Assembly (NCBI GenBank): GCA_002296055.1
Contig: DBHE01000086.1
Location: 1 to 7,253 of the forward strand
From: Pseudomonadaceae bacterium UBA836
GTDB lineage: Bacteria > Pseudomonadota > Gammaproteobacteria > Pseudomonadales > Pseudomonadaceae
Direction of reading: 5' to 3'
Length of the DNA: 7,253 nt
Part shown: positions 1 to 4,909 of the stretch, one piece after another
Layout of the letters: every line of letters starts with the position of its first letter
Position numbering within the stretch: position 1 is the first letter of the stretch
Program-made: the position numbers and the translations under genes
The notes under the pieces: generated by a model
Told to the model about the DNA's origin: nothing
Seen by the model: only the letters and a program-made list of their open reading frames with translations
Database searches by the model: none

Positions 1-6
1 GCAGAA

Positions 7-34
7 TTGACAAACCGATTTATCACCTTATAGT
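7..34 (+). promoter_or_regulatory. Sigma70-type promoter of gltA
   Basis: A perfect -35 hexamer TTGACA (7-12) is followed after 16 bases by TATAGT (29-34), which fits the -10 consensus at five of six positions. Transcription would start near base 41, giving a leader of about 50 bases before the gltA start codon. A short dyad, ATCAC (22-26) and GTGAT (33-37), overlaps the -10 and could be an operator, but this is inference. The hexamers and spacing are seen directly; activity is inferred. Confidence 0.7.
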
Positions 35-91
35 GATGCGGGCCCTGCGTGGGGGGTCACCTTTTCGATACAGCAAAACAGGAGGCCATCA

Positions 92-1366
92 ATGGCTGAC
101 AAAAAAGCGCAGTTGATCATCGAGGGCGCGGCCCCCATCGATCTGCCGGTCTACTCCGGGACTATGGGTCCCGACGTCGTGGATGTACGCGGCCTCACTG
201 GCGAAGGCGTCTTCACCTTCGACCCCGGCTTTATGGCCACCTCTTCCTGCGAATCCAAGATCACCTACATCGACGGTGACAAAGGCATTCTGCTGCATCG
301 CGGCTACCCGATTGATCAACTGGCAGAAAAGTCTGACTTCCTGGAAACCTGCTACCTGCTGCTCAAGGGCGAGCTGCCCAGTGCAGAGGAAAAGACCAAG
401 TTCGACAACACTATCAAGAACCACACCATGGTTCATGAGCAGCTGAAGAACTTCTTCAACGGTTTCCGTCGCGATGCCCACCCGATGGCCATCATGTGCG
501 GCGTTGTCGGCGCCCTGTCGGCCTTCTACCACGACTCGCTGGACATCAACGACCCGCATCACCGCGAAATCTCCGCCGTGCGCCTGATCGCCAAGATGCC
601 GACCCTGGCCGCCATGGTCTACAAGTACTCCATGGGTCAGCCCATGATGTACCCGCGCAACGACCTGAGCTACTCCGAAAACTTCCTGCACATGATGTTC
701 AACACACCTTGTGACGAGAAGAAAATCAGCCCGGTACTGGCCAAGGCAATGGACCGCATCTTCGTCCTGCACGCCGACCACGAACAGAACGCCTCCACCT
801 CCACGGTCCGCCTGGCAGGCTCCTCCGGCGCCAACCCGTTCGCCTGTATCGCTGCTGGCATTGCCGCCCTGTGGGGCCCGGCACACGGCGGTGCAAACGA
901 AGCCGTACTGCGCATGCTGGACGAAATTGGTGACGTATCGAACATCGAGAAATTTGTCGCCAAGGCCAAGGACAAGGACGATCCGTTCAAGCTGATGGGC
1001 TTCGGTCACCGCGTTTACAAGAACTTTGACCCGCGCGCCAAGGTCATGAAGCAGACTTGCGACGAAGTTCTGGCCGAACTGGGCATCAACGATCCGCAGC
1101 TTGAGCTGGCCATGAAGCTGGAAGAGATCGCTCGTAACGATCCCTACTTCAAAGAGCGTAACCTGTACCCGAACGTCGACTTCTACTCCGGCATCATCCT
1201 GAAGGCGATCGGTATTCCGACCGAAATGTTCACCGTTATCTTCGCCACCGGCCGCACCCCGGGCTGGATTGCGCACTGGAACGAGATGATCAGCGGTCCG
1301 TACAAGATTGGCCGCCCGCGCCAGCTGTACACCGGCTCCGAGCAGCGCGATTACCCTTCCAAGTAA
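92..1366 (+). CDS. gltA: Citrate synthase, type II (hexameric, proteobacterial)
   Basis: This cytoplasmic enzyme condenses acetyl-CoA with oxaloacetate to give citrate and CoA, the entry step of the TCA cycle. The 424-residue product is close to the 427 residues of E. coli GltA. The catalytic residues are visible: His265 in WGPAHGG, His306 in MGFGHR and Asp363 in NVDFYSG. The C-terminal family signature RPRQLYTG starts near residue 408. Cys207 in NTPCDEK matches the cysteine linked to NADH inhibition in the E. coli enzyme, so allosteric control by NADH is plausible but inferred. The start is ATG at 92, with GGAGG at 81-85 six bases upstream. A strong promoter precedes the gene and an intrinsic terminator follows it within 50 bases, so it is probably transcribed alone. 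In other Pseudomonas the sdh operon lies divergently upstream, which would be beyond the left edge. Confidence 0.98.
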   Translation: MADKKAQLIIEGAAPIDLPVYSGTMGPDVVDVRGLTGEGVFTFDPGFMATSSCESKITYIDGDKGILLHRGYPIDQLAEKSDFLETCYLLLKGELPSAEEKTKFDNTIKNHTMVHEQLKNFFNGFRRDAHPMAIMCGVVGALSAFYHDSLDINDPHHREISAVRLIAKMPTLAAMVYKYSMGQPMMYPRNDLSYSENFLHMMFNTPCDEKKISPVLAKAMDRIFVLHADHEQNASTSTVRLAGSSGANPFACIAAGIAALWGPAHGGANEAVLRMLDEIGDVSNIEKFVAKAKDKDDPFKLMGFGHRVYKNFDPRAKVMKQTCDEVLAELGINDPQLELAMKLEEIARNDPYFKERNLYPNVDFYSGIILKAIGIPTEMFTVIFATGRTPGWIAHWNEMISGPYKIGRPRQLYTGSEQRDYPSK

Positions 1367-1381
1367 CGCCTGCCGCAGCTT

Positions 1382-1413
1382 AAAAATCCCCGCCTTGAGC
1401 GGGGATTTTTTTT
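1382..1413 (+). terminator. Intrinsic terminator of gltA
   Basis: CCCCGC (1388-1393) pairs with GCGGGG (1399-1404) around the loop CTTGA. A-T pairs extend the stem on the outside (AAAAAT before, ATTTTT after), and eight T residues follow (1406-1413). It begins 16 bases after the gltA stop codon. The A tract on the other side could also let it work on the minus strand, but no minus-strand gene ends here. Confidence 0.93.
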
Positions 1414-1564
1414 GCTCGCGAAACTGTGCAGGCAAAGCGCCGCCCAACTGTATGGCTGAGGGCTGAGCATTTCGTGCTTGTATGAAAGGCCATTCATCTG
1501 CGCCTGTCGACGCCTTGCACACCCACAAGTGACACCTGCACAGGCCCTGCACCGAGAACGCATC

Positions 1565-2506
1565 ATGTTACCCGCTGATCTTGGCCGAGCCCTGATTGTG
1601 ATCCTCCTGTGGGGGCTCAACTTTGTCGTCATCAAGATTGGTCTCGACGGGCTACCGCCCATGCTGCTCGGCGCCACGCGCTTCACCCTGGCGGCCATTC
1701 CTGCGGTGTTTTTCATCCGCCGACCCAAGGTGCCGCTACGCTGGTTACTCGCCTACGGCATGACTATTTCCTTCGGCCAGTTTGCGTTCCTGTTCAGCGC
1801 CATGGACAACGGCATGCCCGCGGGCCTGGCCTCGCTGGCCCTGCAGTCCCAGGCGTTTTTCACCCTGCTGCTGGCTGCTGCGCTGATTGGCGAGAAGGTA
1901 CGTGCACACAACCTGATCGGCTTGCTGGTAGCTGCGGCCGGCCTGCTGTTTATTGGCCTGCACAGCGGCACCAGCATGACCCTAACCGGCCTGGCACTTA
2001 CGCTCTGCGCCGCGCTGATGTGGGCCTGCGGCAACATCATCACCAAGCGCGTTGGGCAGGTAGATCTGACGGCGCTGGTGGTCTGGGGCAGCCTGGTCCC
2101 ACCGCTGCCCTTTTTCGCCATGTCGCTCTGGCTGGAGGGGCCTGCGCGCATCACCCAGGCACTGACACAGATAAGCGGCTCGTCGATTTTCGCACTGATC
2201 TACCTTGCCTTCGGTGCAACGCTGCTCGGTTACGGGCTCTGGAGTCGACTGCTATCACGCTACCCGGCGGGCCAAGTCGCACCCTTTTCCATGCTGGTGC
2301 CGGTGATAGGTCTCAGTTCAGCAGCGCTGCTGCTGGGCGAGTCACTCAGCGCATTGCAGTTGGTTGGCACTGCACTGGTTATGGGCGGCTTGGTGATTAA
2401 TGTCTTCGGCGGCCGACTAGGTCGCAGCTCCGCTCAGGCACTGACAACCGCCAGTGTCTCGGATTCGAGCCAGCCAATGATGCGTAACGCATCAGCTCGG
2501 GACTGA
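1565..2506 (+). CDS. eamA: EamA-type DMT transporter, likely O-acetylserine/cysteine exporter
   Basis: This is an inner-membrane efflux protein of the drug/metabolite transporter superfamily. The 313-residue product has two EamA repeats (about residues 8-132 and 141-281) and around ten hydrophobic helices. Stretches such as [24 protein letters not shown] and WACGNI agree with my memory of E. coli EamA (299 residues), which exports O-acetylserine and cysteine. A polar C-terminal tail of roughly 28 residues, rich in Ser and Ala, extends beyond the last helix. I chose ATG at 1565 because it starts just before the first helix and has a weak GAGAA six bases upstream; an in-frame ATG at 1478 would add 29 polar residues that do not look like the family. 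The last 73 bases overlap the convergent YkgJ-family gene. No clear promoter was found in the 151 bases after the gltA terminator. The substrate is inferred from similarity. Confidence 0.88.
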   Translation: MLPADLGRALIVILLWGLNFVVIKIGLDGLPPMLLGATRFTLAAIPAVFFIRRPKVPLRWLLAYGMTISFGQFAFLFSAMDNGMPAGLASLALQSQAFFTLLLAAALIGEKVRAHNLIGLLVAAAGLLFIGLHSGTSMTLTGLALTLCAALMWACGNIITKRVGQVDLTALVVWGSLVPPLPFFAMSLWLEGPARITQALTQISGSSIFALIYLAFGATLLGYGLWSRLLSRYPAGQVAPFSMLVPVIGLSSAALLLGESLSALQLVGTALVMGGLVINVFGGRLGRSSAQALTTASVSDSSQPMMRNASARD

Positions 2507-2700
2507 CCACACACCGACGCTTCAGGCAGAAAGCCCGCGCACACCGCCGGGCGCTCCGGCGAGGCAAAGATCGCACAGCGCATGTCTGGCAGTAGCTGTA
2601 CGCAGGGAACGCCCGCCGGCTTACCCTGCGGCATCCCCGGGATCGGCGAGCTGATCGACGGCGCCGTACAGCAGGCGCCGCACTCAGACCGACACTCCAT
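2434..2700 (-). CDS. YkgJ-family (YeiW-like) cysteine cluster protein
   Basis: This is a small 88-residue protein of the YkgJ/UPF0153 family, thought to bind zinc or iron; its cellular role is not established. It opens with [11 protein letters not shown], a CxxxCxxCC cluster (Cys3, 7, 10, 11), and has four more cysteines at 33, 42, 54 and 64. The stretch [13 protein letters not shown] is highly characteristic and agrees with my memory of E. coli YeiW (84 residues). The ATG at 2700 shares its A with the TGA stop of the dehydrogenase upstream, so translation is probably coupled. The reading frame stays open farther upstream, but that part only antisenses or shadows the dehydrogenase and does not look like the family. 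Its 3' end overlaps the tail of eamA on the opposite strand by 73 bases. Confidence 0.87.
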   Translation of the reverse strand: MECRSECGACCTAPSISSPIPGMPQGKPAGVPCVQLLPDMRCAIFASPERPAVCAGFLPEASVCGQSRADALRIIGWLESETLAVVSA

Positions 2701-3572
2701 CAATTGTCTCGCTGCAAACGCGCAATCAGGCTGGAGGTATCCCAGCGCCCACCGCCCATCGCCTGCACATCGGCATAAAACTGATCCACCAGCGCCGTCA
2801 CCGGCAGCCGAGCACCGTTGCGACCAGCCTCCTCCAACACAATGGCCAAATCCTTGCGCATCCAATCAACGGCAAAGCCAAAATCAAACTCACCATCGAG
2901 CATGGTGCGATAACGGTTTTCCATCTGCCAGGACTGCGCCGCCCCCTTACTGATGACCGACACTACCGCCTCACCATCAAGCCCTGCCTGCTGGGCAAAA
3001 TGCATGGCCTCGGACAGCCCCTGCAAGAGCCCACCAATGCAGATCTGATTCACCATCTTGGTCAACTGACCACTGCCAACCGGACCCATCAACCTGACCA
3101 TCCGGGCATAGCTGCTAAGCACAGGCCTAACCAGGTCGAATACCGCGGCATCACCACCAGCCATGATCGTCAACTGACCCTTTTCTGCGCCCGCCTGGCC
3201 GCCGGACACCGGCGCATCAATAAAGCCGATGCCCTGCGCCTGGGCCAACTCTGCCAGCTCGCGCGCAACACCCGCCGACGCCGTGGTGTGATCCACCATC
3301 ACCAACCCCTTGTGCGCACCAGCAAACACGCCCTGAGCGCCACAGACCACCTCACGCAGGTCGTCATCGTTGCCCACGCACAGCAGCACAATTTCCTGCT
3401 CCCGCGCCGCCTCAGCCGGTGTCGCAGCACTCAATCCGCCAAATTCCTCGACCCAGCTGGCCGCCTTGGTTGCGGTGCGGTTGTAGACAGTTACCTGATG
3501 GCCTGCACGCTGCAGATGCCCCGCCATGGGATAACCCATAACGCCCAGACCGATAAATGCGATATTTGCCAT
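2700..3572 (-). CDS. NAD(P)-dependent beta-hydroxyacid dehydrogenase (3-HIBADH family)
   Basis: This is a soluble oxidoreductase of the 3-hydroxyisobutyrate / 2-hydroxy-3-oxopropionate (tartronate semialdehyde) dehydrogenase family. Its 290 residues are the usual family length. The Rossmann motif [15 protein letters not shown] lies at residues 6-20; the substrate-binding motif DAPVSGG is at 119-125; the catalytic lysine is Lys172 in GQLTKMVNQ, with Asn175 close by. Arg32 in YNRT after the second beta strand suggests NADP(H) rather than NAD(H), by analogy with glyoxylate/succinic semialdehyde reductases. The start ATG at 3572 has GAGG (3582-3579) six bases upstream. It is the first gene of a two-gene operon with the YkgJ-family protein, joined by a one-base overlap. 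The exact substrate cannot be told from the sequence, and the neighbours do not reveal a pathway. Confidence 0.92.
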   Translation of the reverse strand: MANIAFIGLGVMGYPMAGHLQRAGHQVTVYNRTATKAASWVEEFGGLSAATPAEAAREQEIVLLCVGNDDDLREVVCGAQGVFAGAHKGLVMVDHTTASAGVARELAELAQAQGIGFIDAPVSGGQAGAEKGQLTIMAGGDAAVFDLVRPVLSSYARMVRLMGPVGSGQLTKMVNQICIGGLLQGLSEAMHFAQQAGLDGEAVVSVISKGAAQSWQMENRYRTMLDGEFDFGFAVDWMRKDLAIVLEEAGRNGARLPVTALVDQFYADVQAMGGGRWDTSSLIARLQRDN

Positions 3573-3637
3573 GTAGCACCTCGTAGTAGCGACGACCGCC
3601 TGTGGCGACTCAAATTATTCAGACCAGCGACGCGCAA

Positions 3638-3666
3638 TTGCCCGCCCCAGCGGCGCTCGGCATAAT
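3638..3666 (+). promoter_or_regulatory. Putative promoter of ppnP
   Basis: TTGCCC (3638-3643) and CATAAT (3661-3666) are separated by 17 bases, a fair sigma70 match placing the transcription start near 3673. The -10 lies in the loop of a perfect 7-bp inverted repeat, GGCGCTC (3652-3658) and GAGCGCC (3667-3673), which might serve as an operator. The sequence match is seen; use as a promoter is inferred. Confidence 0.5.
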
Positions 3667-3698
3667 GAGCGCCCTTTTCATCTTCAGGAGTATTGCCC

Positions 3699-3980
3699 GT
3701 GTTTCAGGTAAATCAGTATTTCGACGGCCAGGTTGCCTCCATTGCCTTCAAGCAACCTGAAGGCGACGCGACCGTAGGCGTCATGGCGGCGGGCGAATAC
3801 GAGTTCGGCACCAGCCAGCTGGAAATCATGCACGTTATCAATGGCGCCCTGATCGTCAAACTGCCGGGCAGTGACGAATGGAACACCTACAACGCGGGTG
3901 ACCAGTTCACCGTGCCGGCCAATAGCCGCTTCAATCTCAAGGTCGAGCGCGATACCGCCTACCTCTGCGAGTACCGCTAA
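3699..3980 (+). CDS. ppnP: Pyrimidine/purine nucleoside phosphorylase PpnP (DUF1255, YaiE)
   Basis: This small cupin-like enzyme catalyses phosphorolysis of a wide range of nucleosides to the free base and ribose 1-phosphate, in nucleoside salvage. The 93-residue product is nearly the same length as E. coli PpnP (94). Recognisable parts are the N-terminal [17 protein letters not shown] (27-37), MHVINGAL (44-51), AGDQFTVP (66-73) and the C-terminal YLCEYR. I chose the GTG at 3699: AGGAG (3686-3690) is eight bases upstream, and the resulting MFQVNQYF aligns with MLQSNEYF of E. coli. A TTG two codons earlier (3693) lies only two bases from that Shine-Dalgarno sequence and is less likely. It stands alone, divergent from the dehydrogenase operon and convergent with the thioesterase, with a GC-rich hairpin after the stop. 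Confidence 0.95.
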   Translation: MFQVNQYFDGQVASIAFKQPEGDATVGVMAAGEYEFGTSQLEIMHVINGALIVKLPGSDEWNTYNAGDQFTVPANSRFNLKVERDTAYLCEYR

Positions 3981-3987
3981 GCTAGCT

Positions 3988-4010
3988 GCCCGGCGCACCC
4001 TGCGCCGGGC
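3988..4010. terminator. GC-rich hairpin after ppnP, possible shared terminator
   Basis: A perfect 10-bp stem, GCCCGGCGCA (3988-3997) and TGCGCCGGGC (4001-4010), closes a three-base loop seven bases after the ppnP stop codon. No T tract follows on either strand, so it is not a textbook intrinsic terminator; it may block 3' decay or act with Rho. It may have served both convergent genes before the repeat element was inserted just beside it. Confidence 0.55.
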
Positions 4011-4014
4011 CTAG

Positions 4015-4045
4015 GGAAGCACTGATTAATTCCACATGCTCTCTG
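4015..4045 (+). repeat. Left terminal inverted repeat of the MITE-like element
   Basis: The 31-base left end pairs with 4247-4277 read in reverse complement. The four differences fall at element positions 7, 13, 22 and 23, all of them transitions. The most conserved parts are GGAAGC, AATTCCAC and GCTCTCTG. Confidence 0.8.
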
Positions 4046-4139
4046 GCGTTCAGGCCGGGCTGCAATCAAGGCGTGGTTTCGAAGGCATGTCTAGACCTGT
4101 CGAGAAATCACAACACAGAGTGCGGCCCGGCCTGAGCGC
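4046..4139. repeat. Internal inverted repeat, arm 1 of the element
   Basis: The 15 bases at 4046-4060 (GCGTTCAGGCCGGGC) pair with 4125-4139 at 14 of 15 positions. Weaker pairing continues inward, for example 4070-4080 against about 4099-4109. The left half starts directly at the inner end of the left terminal repeat, so arm 1 stacks on the terminal stem. Confidence 0.75.
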
Positions 4140-4147
4140 CCCGCAGG

Positions 4148-4247
4148 GCGAGCGCTCAAGCATGCATCTGGCAGCGTTGCGCTGCTTGCCAATAGAACCA
4201 CTATTGACTGCACAGCACGCCTTGCATCTACACGCTTGAGCGCTCGC
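4148..4247. repeat. Internal inverted repeat, arm 2 of the element
   Basis: GCGAGCGCTCAAGC (4148-4161) and GCTTGAGCGCTCGC (4234-4247) are a perfect 14-bp inverted repeat. Inside it, CAATAG (4190-4195) and CTATTG (4201-4206) close a five-base loop AACCA, and GCAGCG/CGCTGC near 4171-4185 can form a local hairpin. The right half meets the right terminal repeat at 4247, completing the three-way arrangement. Confidence 0.75.
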
Positions 4248-4277
4248 AGAGAGCGCGTGGAATTGATCAGCGCTTCC
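4247..4277 (-). repeat. Right terminal inverted repeat of the MITE-like element
   Basis: This is the partner of 4015-4045, ending GCTTCC. It stops four bases before the stop codon of the thioesterase gene, with only the presumed CCAG target copy between. Confidence 0.8.
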
Positions 4278-4281
4278 CCAG

Positions 4282-4728
4282 TCAAAACCCCTCTGGCGCC
4301 TCGGTCATCCCCTCTCGGTAGCCCTCGATAAACGCCTCCGGCATGCGCTTTGGACGACCGGTGGACAGCTCGATGCACACAAAGGTTGTGCGGGCACGCA
4401 ACAGCGTCACGCCATCACTCTTGCGCACCAGCTGAAAATGCCGCGTCATACGCAGCTTGCGATCCCAGGTAATAATCCAGGTCGCCATTTCCAGCTCATC
4501 ACCCTCGTAAGCGGATGCCAGATAATCGATCTCGTGGCGCAGCACCGCCATCGCGCGGTTAAGCTCCCGGTATTCAGCCAACCCCAGCCCCAACGACTGC
4601 GAATGCTGCCATGCGCAACGCTCCAGCCAGCGCACATAAACCGCATTGTTTGCGTGCCCAAGTTCATCAATATCATCCGGGCCGACCACAATGGGCAGGG
4701 TGTATGGCGTTGGCAAATCCCAATTCAC
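4282..4728 (-). CDS. Hotdog-fold acyl-CoA thioesterase (4HBT/YbgC-FadM type)
   Basis: This cytoplasmic protein probably hydrolyses acyl-CoA thioesters to the free acid and CoA. The 148-residue product has the single hotdog domain expected of the 4-hydroxybenzoyl-CoA thioesterase superfamily. The motif DIDELGHANNAVY lies at residues 19-31, with Asp21 as the likely catalytic acid and His25, Asn27 and Asn28 in the usual GHxNN position; HEIDYLASAYEGDELE and RARTTFVCIE follow at the typical places. I chose the GTG at 4728 because AAGGAG (4743-4738) lies nine bases upstream. The in-frame ATG at 4737 directly abuts that Shine-Dalgarno sequence, and the ATG codons at 4755 and 4833 lack a good one. 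The gene is divergent from the decarboxylase and ends against the MITE-like element, so no intrinsic terminator of its own is seen. Substrate is unknown. Confidence 0.88.
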   Translation of the reverse strand: MNWDLPTPYTLPIVVGPDDIDELGHANNAVYVRWLERCAWQHSQSLGLGLAEYRELNRAMAVLRHEIDYLASAYEGDELEMATWIITWDRKLRMTRHFQLVRKSDGVTLLRARTTFVCIELSTGRPKRMPEAFIEGYREGMTEAPEGF

Positions 4729-4877
4729 GAGGCGCATCTCCTTGGTTGTGAGCATTGGATGCCCGATGGTACTACAAAGACACCTAGGCAAAGCCTTACT
4801 GGGCCAACACACAGGACAATCTCCACCGCTCAAACGAATGCAGGCGAACCATGCAAAACGCGCACGCCTGACGTAGT

Positions 4878-4888
4878 CTGATAATCAG
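4878..4888 (+). promoter_or_regulatory. Possible -10 and operator dyad before the decarboxylase
   Basis: GATAAT (4880-4885), a fair -10 match, lies within the perfect dyad CTGAT-A-ATCAG (4878-4888), 22 bases before the decarboxylase start codon. No good -35 sits at the proper distance, which would fit a promoter needing an activator. This is a weak call based on sequence alone. Confidence 0.3.
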
Positions 4889-4909
4889 TATTGGTCACAG
4901 GGGCACCTC

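Larger units (their letters stand above)
4015..4277. mobile_element. MITE-like palindromic element, 263 bp
   Basis: The ends are inverted repeats of 31 bases, 4015-4045 and 4247-4277, matching at 27 positions, starting GGAAGC and closing GCTTCC. The flanks are CTAG (4011-4014) and CCAG (4278-4281), a four-base target duplication with one mismatch. No open frame inside resembles a known protein, so the element would depend on a transposase elsewhere. Ends beginning GGAAG and a four-base CTAG-like target recall the IS5 group of insertion sequences, but the parent is not identified. Two further inverted repeats fill the interior so that the strand could fold into a three-way junction. It lies between two convergent genes and interrupts neither. 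An alternative is a host repeat of the REP/BIME class, but the long terminal repeats and possible target duplication favour a MITE. Confidence 0.75.

Noticed and set aside
89..1552. A 487-codon open frame antisense to all of gltA
   Set aside because: It mirrors the codon-biased, GC-rich gltA gene, has no recognisable domain and no sensible start signal; gltA on the plus strand is certain.
2434..2865. A longer 143-residue version of the YkgJ-family protein
   Set aside because: The extra 55 residues come from another frame of the dehydrogenase gene and do not look like the family; the ATG at 2700 gives the expected length.
3000..3665. A 221-codon plus-strand frame over the dehydrogenase
   Set aside because: It is the antisense shadow of a well-supported gene and its product resembles no family I know.
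4204..4232. A possible outward promoter in the element: TTGACT, 17 bases, TCTACA
   Set aside because: The -10 matches the consensus at only three positions, and the -35 lies in a hairpin stem that explains its sequence.
4036..4239. A 67-codon plus-strand frame inside the palindromic element
   Set aside because: It runs through the repeat arms, so its codons are set by the inverted repeats; there is no ribosome binding site or transposase motif.
4015..4277. The palindromic element as an integron attC site or a CRISPR-like array
   Set aside because: There is no regular repeat-spacer pattern, no integron integrase or attC core sites that I recognise, and the long terminal inverted repeats with a possible target copy fit a MITE better.
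4438..4881. A 147-codon plus-strand frame across the thioesterase
   Set aside because: It is antisense to the hotdog gene with its clear DxxGHxNN motif and shows no domain.
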